Assembly: GCA_945870505.1 (NCBI GenBank)
Contig: CAMBSN010000030.1
Span: 1 to 33,037, forward strand
DNA length: 33,037 nucleotides
Direction of reading: 5' to 3'
From: Candidatus Kuenenia stuttgartensis
Lineage (GTDB): Bacteria > Planctomycetota > Planctomycetia > Pirellulales > UBA1268
A program made the position numbers and the translations under genes. A model generated the notes under the pieces. It was not told the origin of the DNA and searched no databases. It was given only the letters and a program-made list of their open reading frames with translations. Below are positions 1 through 8,764 of this stretch, piece by piece; position 1 is the first letter of the stretch; each line of letters starts with the position of its first letter.

Positions 1-176
1 CCCGGCGTCGGCTCCGGCTTACGGTCGCCGGGCGCGGCCCGGCTCCCAGCATCCTGCCCTTCGCTCGCTCGATGCTGACTTCGCTCCGCCATCCATGGCT
101 GCGCCGACCAATCCGCCTGTGGCGGATCGGTGCCCGAGCAACGCCGGCTCCCGGGCACGGGCAGCCTTGCACCTCA
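1..176. repeat. Degenerate copy of the ~130-bp dispersed element (family A)
   Basis: This stretch before deoC shares blocks with the copies at 1023, 11057 and 25036: the CATCCTGCCCTTCGCTCGCT block (about 50-70), a CTTCGC...GCCATC block, and a right end GGGCACGGGCAGCC at 153-166. The left end is not recognisable or lies outside the window. The centre differs and carries its own hairpin, ATCCGCC-TGT-GGCGGAT (111-127). I see no credible gene in 1-259. Confidence 0.6.
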
Positions 177-259
177 GGGACGTGCGAGGATCAAGTGTGA
201 ACCGTAGCACCAGAACGCGATCGGGTAGACTCCGCGGCCTCGTTCCCGAGGAGTCCATC

Positions 260-967
260 ATGAGCCCCCGCACCGCCGCCGAAGTCGCGAAGACGCTCGA
301 CCACGCCGTTCTTAAAGCCGAGTTCTCCCACGACGACCTCGCACAGCATGCCGCGATGTGCGTGGCCCGGGGCGTGGGCTGTCTCTGTGTGCGGTCGTGC
401 GACGTTGTGGCCGCGGCGAAACTGGTCGCCGGCAGTCCGGTGGTGGTGGCGAGCGTGATCGGCTTCCCGCACGGCGCCCAGCGGCCCGAGGTGAAGGCCC
501 TCGAGTCGCGGTTGGCGATCGCCGACGGCGCCCGCGAACTCGACATGGTCATGAACGTGGGGGCGCTCAAGTCGGGCGATGAGGCGGCCGTCCAGGCCGA
601 CATTGCGGCGGTGGTGGGCGCGGCGAAGCCGCAGGGCGTGGTCGTGAAGGTGATCCTCGAGACCTGCTATCTCACGCCCGTCGAGATCGCCACGGTCTGT
701 CGGCTGGCGGAGTCGGCCGGCGCCGACTTCGTGAAGACCTCGACCGGCTTCGGCGTGAAGGCGAGCGGCCCGACGGGGGCCACGCCCGAGGCGGTGCAGG
801 TGATGCTCGACACCGTGGGGGGCCGGCTGCAGGTCAAGGCCTCCGGCGGCATTCGCACCTGGGACGACGCGGTCCGCTACCTCGACATGGGCTGCACGCG
901 GATCGGCGTGGGCGACGCGGCCGCGATCCTCGACGGCGGTCCGGCGAAGGGCGACGCCGCGTACTGA
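260..967 (+). CDS. deoC: Deoxyribose-phosphate aldolase
   Basis: DeoC cleaves 2-deoxy-D-ribose 5-phosphate to glyceraldehyde 3-phosphate and acetaldehyde, in cytosolic deoxynucleoside breakdown. The 235-residue product has the usual family length. Motifs in order are VIGFPHG (66-72), LDMVMNVG with Asp95, FVKTSTGF with the Schiff-base Lys159, and VKASGGIR with Lys193. The 34-residue spacing of the two lysines matches E. coli K167/K201. The ATG at 260 is chosen because GAGGAG lies about 6 nt upstream and homology starts here; an in-frame start at 95 would add a non-homologous leader made of repeat sequence. The gene stands alone: upstream is a family A repeat, downstream a family B hairpin 12 nt after the stop. 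Confidence 0.95.
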   Translation: MSPRTAAEVAKTLDHAVLKAEFSHDDLAQHAAMCVARGVGCLCVRSCDVVAAAKLVAGSPVVVASVIGFPHGAQRPEVKALESRLAIADGARELDMVMNVGALKSGDEAAVQADIAAVVGAAKPQGVVVKVILETCYLTPVEIATVCRLAESAGADFVKTSTGFGVKASGPTGATPEAVQVMLDTVGGRLQVKASGGIRTWDDAVRYLDMGCTRIGVGDAAAILDGGPAKGDAAY

Positions 968-978
968 CCGACTCGCCT

Positions 979-1002
979 CGTAGCACAGGTTTCCAACCTG
1001 TG
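979..1002 (+). repeat. Family B palindromic repeat unit
   Basis: One copy of the short hairpin repeat: CGTAG then CACAGGTT, a 3-nt loop, AACCTGTG. It lies 12 nt after the deoC stop in the gene's sense orientation. Confidence 0.85.
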
Positions 1003-1022
1003 TCTGTCCATTGCGGTGGCTC

Positions 1023-1152
1023 GGGGCTGCCCACGCCCGTCGCCGGACGCTCGCTGCGGGCATCCTGCCCTTCGCTCGCTCGATGCTTTCTCCGCTTCGC
1101 CATCGTGGCTTCACGGAGAAAGCAACGCCGGCTCCTGGGCATGGGCAGCCCC
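1023..1152 (+). repeat. Dispersed ~130-bp element with terminal inverted repeats (family A)
   Basis: The left end GGGGCTGCCCACGCCC (1023-1038) and right end GGGCATGGGCAGCCCC (1137-1152) are inverted repeats matching at 15 of 16 positions. Inside is a second perfect inverted repeat, GCTTTCTCCG (1085-1094) and CGGAGAAAGC (1114-1123). The element is closely similar to those at 11057 and 25036. It encodes no plausible protein. With the family B unit at 979 and the family C halves at 1186-1283 it fills most of the gap between deoC and the AAA+ gene. Confidence 0.8.
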
Positions 1153-1185
1153 TCGCAGCATCGACGCGATCGAGCGCTGGACGAA

Positions 1186-1283
1186 TGAGAGCCGACCGGC
1201 CGTGAGGCCGCGGGCTTCGTCCGTTGGGAGTGGCCTCTGCGGTGGTTCGCCCCACGCCTCACGGCGTTGGGCTTGGACGAGGC
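1186..1283 (+). repeat. Family C palindrome-rich repeat, two half-units
   Basis: The left half (about 1186-1217) contains the palindromic CCGGCCGTGAGGCCGCGGGC; the right half (about 1250-1277) contains CCCCACGCCTCACGGCG followed by TTGGGCTTG. The same two halves recur in reverse-complement order at 28230-28316. Confidence 0.6.
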
Positions 1284-1362
1284 CAGGTAAGCCGGCCGGC
1301 CGGCTGCGGCGCTTCAGGGCCCTATGACGCACCAACTGATAGGCCGCGTGGATCGCCCGGCC

Positions 1363-1384
1363 TACAATGGCTGTCATCTAGGAG
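1363..1384 (+). promoter_or_regulatory. Candidate -10 box and ribosome binding site of the AAA+/VWA operon
   Basis: TACAAT at 1363-1368 resembles a sigma70 -10 box. GGAG at 1381-1384 lies 9 nt before the ATG at 1394 and supports that start. I cannot point to a convincing -35 box. Confidence 0.35.
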
Positions 1385-1393
1385 ATTCGCCCC

Positions 1394-2821
1394 ATGAGCA
1401 GCACTCGATTGCCGTCCAATCTCGCCGAACTGAAGGCCAGCGGCTGGAAGCGCCGCAGCGTGAAGGACGAGGTTCGTGAGAACTTCCTGCGGATGCTGCA
1501 GAACGGCGCCGAACTCTTTCCCGGGATTGTCGGCTACGACGACACGGTGATCCCCGAGATCAGTATCTCCCTGATCGCGGGGCACGACATGCTCTTCCTC
1601 GGCGAGAAGGGGCAGGCGAAGAGTCGCCTGATGCGGCTCTTGGTGCGGTTTCTCGACGAGCACCTTCCCTACCTCGACGATCCCGCGATCCCGCTGCACG
1701 ACGACCCCTTCGCCCCGATCACATCGGCCGGCCGCCGGCTCGTGGCCTCACGGGATCCGGCCGACGTGCCGATCGCCTGGTGGCCCCGGTCGGAGCGGTA
1801 CGCCGAGCGGCTCGCTCCCGGCACGAAGTTCGCCGACATCATCGGCGAGATCGACCCAGCGAAGCTCGCCGGCGGCACGAGCATGTCGAGCGAGGAGGCG
1901 CTCCATCTGGGCCTGATTCCGCGGATGCACCGCGGCATCTTCGCGATGAACGAACTGCCCGAACTCGACGAGCTCGTGCAGGTGGGGATGTTCAACATTC
2001 TCGAGGAGCGCGACGTCCAGATCCGCGGGTATCCCGTGAAGTTTGACATCGACGTGATGCTCCTCTTCTCGGCGAACCCGTCGACCTACAACCGTTCTGG
2101 CAAGGTGATCCCCCAGCTCAAGGACCGGATCGGCGCCGTGATCCACACCCACTACCCGCAGGAACGGGAACTCGGCATCCAGGTGGCCGAGCAGGAGGCG
2201 GGCATCGACCTCGGAGGCGAATGGCCCGTGGTTGTGCCGCACTTCATGAAGCAGGTGCTCGAGCAGATCACGATCGCGGCGCGGAAGAGCAAGTTCATCG
2301 ACCAGCAGTCGGGCGTGAGCGCGCGGTTCTCGATCGCCAACTACGAAACGCTGGTGGCGAGCGCCCGCCAGCGGGCGGTCCGCCTCGGCGAACAGCCGGC
2401 CGTGCCGCGGATCAGCGATCTGGGGCACCTCGCCACCTCGAGCCTCGGCAAGCTCGAGCTCGACCTGATGGGGAGCCACCAGATGACCGAGCGGCAGGTG
2501 CTCGAGGCTGTGGTGGCCGAGGCGATCACGACCGTCTTCGAGGAATACGTCGAGGAGCACGGCCTTGCCGAGATCGCGGCCGCCTTCCGTCAGGGGGCGA
2601 AGGTCGAGGTGGGCGACATGGTGCCGAGCGCGGCCTACGAAGCGATCGTCGCGGACGTGCCGGCCGTCTGGCAGAAGGCCTTCGAGGTGAACGCCGCGCG
2701 GGATCCGGCGGTGCGCGCCAGTTGCATCGAGTTCGTCCTGGCCGGCCTCTATGCCACCGAGCGGATCAGCCGCCTCCAGTCGCATGGCCGCACGGTCTAC
2801 GACACGGGAGGGTTTCGCTAG
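1394..2821 (+). CDS. MoxR/magnesium-chelatase-like AAA+ ATPase
   Basis: A 475-residue AAA+ ATPase of the ChlI/MoxR type, probably a chaperone-like machine working with the VWA protein encoded next. Walker A is GEKGQAKSR (70-78). The Walker B region reads [11 protein letters not shown] (181-191), with Asn-Glu where Asp-Glu is usual. Sensor 1 lies in FSANPS (about 225-230). From memory, the NELP form is normal for this subfamily, so it need not mean loss of activity. The C-terminal ~180 residues are helical and have no motif I recognise. GGAG lies 9 nt before the ATG. The stop TAG overlaps the GTG of the next gene by one base, so the two are probably translationally coupled. The substrate is unknown. 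Confidence 0.85.
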   Translation: MSSTRLPSNLAELKASGWKRRSVKDEVRENFLRMLQNGAELFPGIVGYDDTVIPEISISLIAGHDMLFLGEKGQAKSRLMRLLVRFLDEHLPYLDDPAIPLHDDPFAPITSAGRRLVASRDPADVPIAWWPRSERYAERLAPGTKFADIIGEIDPAKLAGGTSMSSEEALHLGLIPRMHRGIFAMNELPELDELVQVGMFNILEERDVQIRGYPVKFDIDVMLLFSANPSTYNRSGKVIPQLKDRIGAVIHTHYPQERELGIQVAEQEAGIDLGGEWPVVVPHFMKQVLEQITIAARKSKFIDQQSGVSARFSIANYETLVASARQRAVRLGEQPAVPRISDLGHLATSSLGKLELDLMGSHQMTERQVLEAVVAEAITTVFEEYVEEHGLAEIAAAFRQGAKVEVGDMVPSAAYEAIVADVPAVWQKAFEVNAARDPAVRASCIEFVLAGLYATERISRLQSHGRTVYDTGGFR

Positions 2822-4536
2822 TGCCCACGCGCGACACGCTCGGCGGGATCGTTCACACGTACCAGCGGTACGACCCGGCGCGGATTCCGCCACCGCGGCC
2901 GCCGGCGATCGACCTCGTCACGCCCGCGATGGAGCACCTTCTCGAGTTCGGCGACAGTTCCGAACTGACCGAGGAGCAGCTTGCCGACGCGATCGTGCTG
3001 TCTCCCGAGCAGATTCGCGGACTCGGGCCGTCGCTCGAATCGATCCGGCGGCGACTCGAGGAGGCGCGGCGGAAGATTCTCGAAACCTACGAGACCGACG
3101 CGGTGCGGAAGCGGGCACGGCAGCGGTTTCGTGACGCAGCTCAGCGGGCGCAGCCGCCGGCGAAGTCGCGCGAGGGCTTCGCGAAGGCGGTTCGCGAGGA
3201 GCAGATCCGGTCGCTCGAGAGGCTCTGGTACGCGCAAGACGACGATCAGTCGCCGTTCGCCGGGCAACTCGCGGGACTGATCGAGGTGCTGGGGGAGGTC
3301 TATCAGGTCGACGAACTCGCCGCGCGATGGACGTTTACCGGCCGGGAAAAGCTCGCCGTACCCGAGGCCCTCGAGGTGAAGGAGCGACTGGAGCAGATCG
3401 AGGAGCTGCTGCAGCAGATCGAGGAGGCGATGAAGACCGCCAAGGTGGCGCTGATCGACATGGAGGCGCTGGGCGGGTATCTCGAACAGGGCGAGCGGGA
3501 CGAGCTCGACCTGCTGCAGCGTCAGATTCAGGAAGCGGTCGAACGGCTGGCCGCCGAGCAGGGGCTCCAGAAGACCAAACGCGGCTACGAACTGACTCCG
3601 CAGGCGCTGCGGCTGTTTCAGGGGAAGTTGCTGGAGCGGATCTTCGCCGACCTCGATCCATCGCGGACCGGCCGGCACCAGGGAGACGTCCAGGGAGAAG
3701 GCGCGGTCGAGACGGTGCCGACGCGGCCCTATGAGTTTGGCGATTCGGTGGCCCACATGGACATTCCCGGGTCGCTCGTCAACGCGATGCTGCGGCAGGC
3801 GGGCGAATCGGCCGGTGTGGCCCGCCCGCTGCGGCTCGACCCGCGCGACATCGAGGTACACCGCACGCGGAACACGCCCAAGTGCGCCACCACCGTGGTG
3901 ATGGACATGAGCGGCTCGATGCGCTACGGCGGACTGCACGTGAGCGTGAAGCGGATGGCGCTGGCGCTTCAGGGGCTCGTGCTCCGGGAGTATCCGGGCG
4001 ATTACGTGCAGTTCATCGAGATGGCGTCGTTTGCGAAGCCGCGGTCGCCGGGCGAGATCGTCTCGCTGATGCCCAAGCCCGTGACGGTCTTCGACTCGGT
4101 TGTCCGCCTGCGGGCCGACATGGCCGATCCGGCAATCTCGGAGTCGGACGTGCCCCCCCACTTCACCAACATCCAGCATGCGCTCTCGCTCTCGCGGCAG
4201 TATCTCGCGCGGCAGGACACGCCCAACAAGCAGGTGATCCTGATCACCGATGGGCTGCCGACGGCACACTTCGAGGGGAGCCAGCTCTACCTGCTCTATC
4301 CTCCCCACCGCCGGACCGAGGAGGCCACGATGCGGGAGGCCGAACTCTGTCGCCGCGAGGGGATCGTCGTGAACGTGTTTCTGCTCTCGGGGTGGTCGCA
4401 GTCGCGGGCAGACATCCAGTTCGCGTATCGGCTCGCGGAGGCGGCCCATGGCAGGGTGTTCTTCACCGCGGGCAAGGAACTGGAGCGGTTCGTGGTCTGG
4501 GACTACCGTGCCAGGAGACGATCCGTCATCGGCTGA
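2821..4536 (+). CDS. VWA-domain protein, partner of the AAA+ ATPase
   Basis: A 571-residue protein with a C-terminal von Willebrand A domain. The MIDAS metal site is intact: DMSGS (362-366), Thr449 in TNIQHAL, and Asp477 in LITDG. The N-terminal ~300 residues are charged and helical, with likely coiled-coil segments around 175-240. The start is a GTG overlapping the stop of the ATPase gene (TAGTG). An in-frame extension upstream would lie wholly inside the ATPase gene and has no homologous look. AAA+/VWA pairs usually act together, as in magnesium chelatase I/D or MoxR/VWA systems, with the VWA subunit binding a client. No signal peptide or membrane segment is visible, so it is probably cytosolic. 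Confidence 0.85.
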   Translation: MPTRDTLGGIVHTYQRYDPARIPPPRPPAIDLVTPAMEHLLEFGDSSELTEEQLADAIVLSPEQIRGLGPSLESIRRRLEEARRKILETYETDAVRKRARQRFRDAAQRAQPPAKSREGFAKAVREEQIRSLERLWYAQDDDQSPFAGQLAGLIEVLGEVYQVDELAARWTFTGREKLAVPEALEVKERLEQIEELLQQIEEAMKTAKVALIDMEALGGYLEQGERDELDLLQRQIQEAVERLAAEQGLQKTKRGYELTPQALRLFQGKLLERIFADLDPSRTGRHQGDVQGEGAVETVPTRPYEFGDSVAHMDIPGSLVNAMLRQAGESAGVARPLRLDPRDIEVHRTRNTPKCATTVVMDMSGSMRYGGLHVSVKRMALALQGLVLREYPGDYVQFIEMASFAKPRSPGEIVSLMPKPVTVFDSVVRLRADMADPAISESDVPPHFTNIQHALSLSRQYLARQDTPNKQVILITDGLPTAHFEGSQLYLLYPPHRRTEEATMREAELCRREGIVVNVFLLSGWSQSRADIQFAYRLAEAAHGRVFFTAGKELERFVVWDYRARRRSVIG

Positions 4537-4545
4537 GGACGCGGA

Positions 4546-4899
4546 TCACGACGGTGGGCCGCCGCGTCGCTCCCGGGCGAGCATGACAAACGACCCGACG
4601 GCTGCTGCGGCGGCGAGGGCCACGAGCGTCCAGAGGGGCACAATCCGCGTTGGAGCGACCTCGCTGCGGTCACGGGCCGACTCTGCCAGATCGATCTCCG
4701 GCAGTCCCGCCGCCCGCCGCTGCCGCTCGTTGGCCGCCTGCTGACGTCCGAGGAAACGTCCCTCGACCTGCCGTTGCCTGACGTCGAACTTTTCGCGGAT
4801 CGCCGCCATGCCCACCAGAGCCATCAACGAGAACAGTCCGGCCCAGAACCAGCCACTGTCCGTCACGGGCGGCTGAGGCCTCTGCTGGTCTGAGTTCAC
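4546..4899 (-). CDS. Small membrane protein, function unknown
   Basis: I do not recognise a family. The 117-residue product has two membrane segments, one near the N-terminus (GWFWAGLFSLMALVGMAAI) and one near the C-terminus (VPLWTLVALAAAAAVGSFVM). A charged Arg/Gln/Glu-rich region of about 55 residues separates them. The GTG start at 4899 is chosen because GGAGG lies about 6 nt upstream; a longer in-frame form from 4983 exists but has no such signal. The gene converges on the VWA gene (9 nt between stops) and diverges from sufR across about 117 bp. It could be a membrane partner of the AAA+/VWA pair, but nothing beyond proximity supports that. Confidence 0.6.
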   Translation of the reverse strand: MNSDQQRPQPPVTDSGWFWAGLFSLMALVGMAAIREKFDVRQRQVEGRFLGRQQAANERQRRAAGLPEIDLAESARDRSEVAPTRIVPLWTLVALAAAAAVGSFVMLARERRGGPPS

Positions 4900-4973
4900 C
4901 GAATCCTCCGTGAAAGCATAAAATGCCCCCGTTTCATCACAGTCTAGAACCGAACGTCGAGGCTGCCGATAAA

Positions 4974-5000
4974 CTTTTCGCATGGGTGGTTGTCGAAAAG
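4974..5000. promoter_or_regulatory. Inverted repeat, candidate SufR operator
   Basis: CTTTTCG (4974-4980) and CGAAAAG (4994-5000) form a perfect 7-bp inverted repeat around 13 nt. It lies 16 nt before the preferred sufR start, in the divergent region shared with the small membrane gene. SufR proteins are known to repress their own suf operons, so an autoregulatory operator is expected here. The sequence does not match the cyanobacterial CAAC-N6-GTTG motif I remember, so this is inference from position and symmetry. Confidence 0.4.
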
Positions 5001-5016
5001 GCTTTCCGGCATAAAA

Positions 5017-5751
5017 ATGAAGGGTATGAACGGCTTCACGAGAGAATTTCGAGACTCAGACGCAGCGGTCGTGGACCTGCTGCGGGGAGACACGTCGCTG
5101 GGCATCGGCGAGTTGGCGGATCATCTCGGCGTGACGGCTACGGCCGTTCGCCAGCGGCTGGATCGGCTCATGCAGGCTGGCATGGTTGAGCGGAGAGCGG
5201 TGGCAAAGCCCCGTGGTCGTCCGTCGCATGCCTACAGCCTCACGGCCACCGGCCGACGGCTGGGTGGCGACAACTTTCGCGATCTGGCGATGGTGCTCTG
5301 GAAAGAAGTTCGCTCGGTGACGGAGGTGACCGTCCGGCGGGGCCTCCTTAATAGGATCGCCGGCGGGCTGGCCGATGTGTACCGCGACCGCGTGACGGGC
5401 AAAACACCGGCTGAGCGGCTTGCGGACGTGGCTGCCGTCTTCAACGACCGCAACGTGGCCTGCTCCGTTGAGCATGGCGCCCTGCCGGTCCTGACAAGCT
5501 ATTCCTGCCCCTACCCCGACCTGGCGGAACAGGATCGGGCGATCTGTTCCGCCGAACGGCTGATGATCCAAGAACTCGTGGGCACGGCGGTGCAACTCTC
5601 GGAATGCCGCCTTGACGGTGCCCCGTGCTGCCGGTTCACGGCGGCGGGCACCGAGGGCGATCTGCCCCAATGGCTTGAAAGAAAGCCGGTTCCATCATCG
5701 AATGCCGGTCAGTTTCCCGTCCCCTCGACCGCTCCGGAGAGCCTCTCATGA
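5017..5751 (+). CDS. sufR: SufR-type iron-sulfur-sensing transcriptional repressor
   Basis: A 244-residue regulator at the head of the SUF operon. Residues ~15-75 form a winged helix-turn-helix ([20 protein letters not shown]...). The C-terminal half carries the cysteines expected to bind an Fe-S cluster: Cys164 and Cys177 (C-x12-C in the CPYPDL region), then Cys197, Cys204 and Cys205. In known SufR proteins the cluster-loaded form represses suf transcription and cluster loss derepresses it. The ATG at 5017 is preferred; an in-frame TTG at 4990 would overlap the inverted repeat, and ATG at 5026 is also possible. The 3' end overlaps nuoB in an ATGA junction. The C-terminal ~20 residues, rich in Pro and Ser, are probably disordered. 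Confidence 0.85.
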   Translation: MKGMNGFTREFRDSDAAVVDLLRGDTSLGIGELADHLGVTATAVRQRLDRLMQAGMVERRAVAKPRGRPSHAYSLTATGRRLGGDNFRDLAMVLWKEVRSVTEVTVRRGLLNRIAGGLADVYRDRVTGKTPAERLADVAAVFNDRNVACSVEHGALPVLTSYSCPYPDLAEQDRAICSAERLMIQELVGTAVQLSECRLDGAPCCRFTAAGTEGDLPQWLERKPVPSSNAGQFPVPSTAPESLS

Positions 5752-6380
5752 CCGTGCCTGCAGCCGATGCCAGTCTCGCCAAGCCCTGGATCGAGGGCCG
5801 CTTCGAGGAAAACCTCGTCCTCACCACGGTCGAGCAGGCGATCAACTGGGCTCGGCAGTCGAGCATCTGGCCGATGACGTTCGGCCTGGCATGCTGCGCC
5901 ATCGAGATGATGGCCGCTGGCGCCAGCCGGTACGACATGGACCGCTTCGGGGCCGGCGCTTTTCGCGCCACGCCCCGGCAGGCCGACCTGATGATCGTGG
6001 CGGGCACGGTGACCTATAAGATGGCCAGCCGCGTCCGACGGCTCTACAACCTGATGCCCGATCCGAAGTACGTGATCGCCATGGGCGCCTGCACGACCGG
6101 TGGCGGCCCGTACTTCAAGTGGGGCTATCACGTCGTCAAGGGCGTCGACCTCGTCGTGCCGGTCGACGTCTACGTGCCCGGTTGCCCACCGCGTCCTGAG
6201 AGCCTTCTCGAGGGGCTGATGCGGATCCAAGACAAGATCCTCGGTCAGCGAATCGCGAAGCAGAAGGGCGGCGTTGGCAAAATCGACGACGAACTGCCCG
6301 TACCTCACCACTCCGGCTACGTCGCGCCGGCCGTGGACTTCGATGAGCTCGTGTTCAACCACCAGAAGGTCCAGCCCTGA
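5748..6380 (+). CDS. nuoB: NADH-quinone oxidoreductase subunit B-like protein inside the SUF operon
   Basis: A 210-residue NuoB homologue, the complex I subunit that holds the terminal [4Fe-4S] cluster N2 near the quinone site. All four cluster ligands are present: Cys49-Cys50 (LACCAIEMM), Cys115 (MGACTTGG) and Cys146 (VPGCPPRPE). The conserved [15 protein letters not shown] and [17 protein letters not shown] blocks are intact. The C-terminal ~45 residues are a longer tail. The ATG overlaps the sufR stop by 4 nt (ATGA), so translation is probably coupled. No other nuo gene is in the window, which makes the location unusual: it may be the only nuoB of the cell displaced into the suf operon, or a paralogue. 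It is not a broken copy. Confidence 0.88.
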   Translation: MTVPAADASLAKPWIEGRFEENLVLTTVEQAINWARQSSIWPMTFGLACCAIEMMAAGASRYDMDRFGAGAFRATPRQADLMIVAGTVTYKMASRVRRLYNLMPDPKYVIAMGACTTGGGPYFKWGYHVVKGVDLVVPVDVYVPGCPPRPESLLEGLMRIQDKILGQRIAKQKGGVGKIDDELPVPHHSGYVAPAVDFDELVFNHQKVQP

Positions 6381-6450
6381 TCGCGACGACCGCTGTTGGT
6401 TGTCGCTCACTCGTTTCCGTCTCTCCACCCCTGCCCACCACCCGACTGCC

Positions 6451-7296
6451 ATGCCTTCCGCCGCCGAACAACTCGTCATCAAGGGCCTCCACGTCTCTGT
6501 CGAGGGGCAGGAGATTCTCAAGGGGGTTGATCTCACGATCGGCCGCGGCGAGGTGCACGCGCTCATGGGCCCCAACGGCTCCGGGAAGAGCACGCTCGGC
6601 TATGCGATCATGGGTCACCCGTCCTACGAAGTGACGGCCGGCTCGATCGAGATCGTGGATCCGAGCGGGGCGCGGCACGACGTGCTCGCCATGGAGCCGG
6701 ACCAACGGGCCCGGGCCGGCCTGTTTCTCGCGTTCCAGCGGCCGATGTCGATTCCGGGGGTGCGGCTCGCCGACTTCCTGCGGCACGCGGTCACCAACTG
6801 CCGCAATCCCGACCGCAAGGAGGGGCAGGAACTGATGCCGATGCGGGAGTTTCGCAACGAGCTCAAGGCCAAGATGGCCGAACTCTCGATGGATACCGAG
6901 TTTGCCCGCCGCTACGTCAACGACGGCTTCTCGGGGGGCGAGATGAAGCGGGCGGAGATCCTCCAGCTCGCGATGCTGCGGCCGAAGTTCGCCGTGCTCG
7001 ACGAGACCGACAGTGGCCTCGATGCCGACGCCGTGCGGCTCGCCAGCGAGAGCATCGCCCGGATTGGCGGCGCTGAGATGGGCATCCTCATCATCACCCA
7101 CCACGAACAGCTGCTCGAGCACAACATTCCGCTGCAGACCCACGTCATGCTCGGCGGTCGAATCGTGGAATCGGGCGGGCCGGAACTCGCCCGGGAACTC
7201 CACAAGCTGGGCTACGAGCGGATTCGAGCCGCCTATCCCGACGCCGCCGCCGCGGAGAAGGCGATGGAGGAGTCGGCCAAGGCGGCCGCCGTCTGA
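6451..7296 (+). CDS. sufC: SUF Fe-S assembly ATPase SufC
   Basis: ABC-type ATPase of the SufBCD scaffold, which assembles Fe-S clusters in the cytosol; it is not a transporter. Walker A is GPNGSGKST (40-48), the signature [10 protein letters not shown] (Ser161 on), Walker B plus D-loop [15 protein letters not shown] (from 181, Asp184-Glu185), and the switch His lies in ITHHEQ. The LDE-x-DSGLD form is characteristic of SufC rather than ABC transporters. The product is 281 residues, about 30 longer than usual, mainly through a C-terminal tail rich in Ala and Glu. The start at 6451 precedes the first conserved strand; in-frame sequence upstream overlaps nuoB. No clear ribosome binding site. A 70-nt gap follows nuoB; sufB begins 35 nt downstream. 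Confidence 0.95.
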   Translation: MPSAAEQLVIKGLHVSVEGQEILKGVDLTIGRGEVHALMGPNGSGKSTLGYAIMGHPSYEVTAGSIEIVDPSGARHDVLAMEPDQRARAGLFLAFQRPMSIPGVRLADFLRHAVTNCRNPDRKEGQELMPMREFRNELKAKMAELSMDTEFARRYVNDGFSGGEMKRAEILQLAMLRPKFAVLDETDSGLDADAVRLASESIARIGGAEMGILIITHHEQLLEHNIPLQTHVMLGGRIVESGGPELARELHKLGYERIRAAYPDAAAAEKAMEESAKAAAV

Positions 7297-7331
7297 CACA
7301 ATTCCAATCCGCACACGCAGGAGCTTTCACC

Positions 7332-8756
7332 ATGGCCACGGGACTCGACGAATCAGCGACGCTTGATGTCCGCCCTGAAATTGGGGAGATCAACAAGTAC
7401 GACTTCCGCACCGACTCCCCGGCCGTGTTCAAGGCCCGGAAGGGCGTTGACGCGGAGATCGTCGCGCAGATCTCCGACATGAAGAAGGAGCCCGCCTGGA
7501 TGCGGGACTTCCGCCTGAAGTCGCTGGAGATCTTCGAATCGAAGCCGATGCCAAACTGGGGCGGCCATATCGGCGTCGACTTCCAAGACATCTACTACTA
7601 CCTCAAGCCCACGGAGCATCAGGGCAAGACGTGGGAAGAGGTGCCGGATGCCATCAAAAAGACGTTCGACCGGCTCGGCATCCCCGAGGCCGAAAGGAAG
7701 TTTCTCTCCGGCGTGAAGGCCCAGTTCGAGAGCGAGGTGGTCTATGGCTCGCTGCAGGAGGATCTCGCCAAGAAGGGTGTGATCTTCACCGACACCGACA
7801 CGGCCGTCCGCGAGCACTCCGACCTGCTCCGCCAGTACTTCGGCACCATCATCCCGCCCACCGACAACAAGTTCGCCGCGCTCAACTCCGCCGTCTGGTC
7901 GGGTGGCTCGTTTATCTACGTCCCCAAAGGGGTGAAGATCGAGTTCCCGCTCCAGGCCTACTTCCGCATCAACGCCGAGAGCATGGGGCAGTTCGAGCGG
8001 ACGCTGATCATCGTCGACGAGGGAGCGCAGGTGCACTACGTCGAGGGCTGCACGGCGCCGATGTACTCCACCGAGAGCCTCCACTCGGCAGTGGTCGAGA
8101 TCGTGGTCAAGAAGCACGGCCGCTGTCGCTACACCACGATCCAAAACTGGGCCAACAACATCTATAACCTCGTCACCAAGCGGGCCATGGCCTACGAGGG
8201 GGCGTTGATGGAGTGGATTGACGGCAACCTCGGCAGCCACCTGACGATGAAGTATCCGGCCGTCTACTTGATGGAGCCGGGCGCCCGCGGCGAGATCCTC
8301 TCGATCGCGTTTGCTTCGGCCGGGCAGCATCAGGACGCCGGCGCGAAGATCGTGCACGTCGCACCGAATACGAGCGGCAGGATCGTCTCGAAGAGCATCT
8401 CGAAGAATGGTGGCCGGGCGAGCTACCGCGGCCTCGTGAAGGTCGAGCCGGGCGCGACGAAGAGCAAGTCGAGCGTGGTCTGCGACGCCCTGATCCTTGA
8501 CGACAGAAGCCGCAGCGACACCTATCCGTACATCGAGATCGAGGAGCAGGACGTCTCCATCGGTCACGAGGCGAGCGTTTCCAAGATCGGCGAGGAGCAG
8601 CTCTTCTACCTGATGAGCCGCGGCCTCACCGAGGCGGAGGCGAGCACGATGATCGTCGGCGGGTTCATCGAGCCGCTCGTCAAGGAGCTGCCGATGGAAT
8701 ATGCCGTGGAGATGAACCGGCTGATCGAACTGCAGATGGAAGGCTCGGTGGGCTGA
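7332..8756 (+). CDS. sufB: SUF Fe-S assembly protein SufB
   Basis: Core scaffold subunit of SufBC2D, 474 residues, the normal length. The right-handed beta-helix region and conserved C-terminal blocks are intact: the [13 protein letters not shown] segment, Cys384 in VVCDAL, and the [22 protein letters not shown] segment. By motif alignment Cys384 corresponds to the sulfur-accepting Cys405 of E. coli SufB, and the His-Glu of GHEA to its H433/E434. AGGAG lies 8 nt before the ATG, the best ribosome binding site in this operon. sufD follows after 8 nt. Together with SufC and SufD it builds [4Fe-4S] clusters for cytosolic apoproteins. Confidence 0.96.
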   Translation: MATGLDESATLDVRPEIGEINKYDFRTDSPAVFKARKGVDAEIVAQISDMKKEPAWMRDFRLKSLEIFESKPMPNWGGHIGVDFQDIYYYLKPTEHQGKTWEEVPDAIKKTFDRLGIPEAERKFLSGVKAQFESEVVYGSLQEDLAKKGVIFTDTDTAVREHSDLLRQYFGTIIPPTDNKFAALNSAVWSGGSFIYVPKGVKIEFPLQAYFRINAESMGQFERTLIIVDEGAQVHYVEGCTAPMYSTESLHSAVVEIVVKKHGRCRYTTIQNWANNIYNLVTKRAMAYEGALMEWIDGNLGSHLTMKYPAVYLMEPGARGEILSIAFASAGQHQDAGAKIVHVAPNTSGRIVSKSISKNGGRASYRGLVKVEPGATKSKSSVVCDALILDDRSRSDTYPYIEIEEQDVSIGHEASVSKIGEEQLFYLMSRGLTEAEASTMIVGGFIEPLVKELPMEYAVEMNRLIELQMEGSVG

Positions 8757-8764
8757 CCTACCCC

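Noticed and set aside
1023-1152. Insertion sequence with transposase
   Set aside because: The element has terminal inverted repeats but is only about 130 bp and encodes nothing; it is reported as a repeat family instead.
191-1255. Long minus-strand open frame across deoC
   Set aside because: It is antisense to a clear DeoC, is Arg/His/Gly-rich with no domain, and runs through repeats; long empty frames are expected opposite GC-rich genes.
2818-4449. 543-residue minus-strand open frame opposite the VWA gene
   Set aside because: The plus-strand frame has an intact VWA metal site and coupled start; the minus frame is low-complexity His/Arg/Leu.
5709-6593. Minus-strand open frame over nuoB
   Set aside because: Antisense to a complete NuoB with all cluster cysteines; no recognisable domain.
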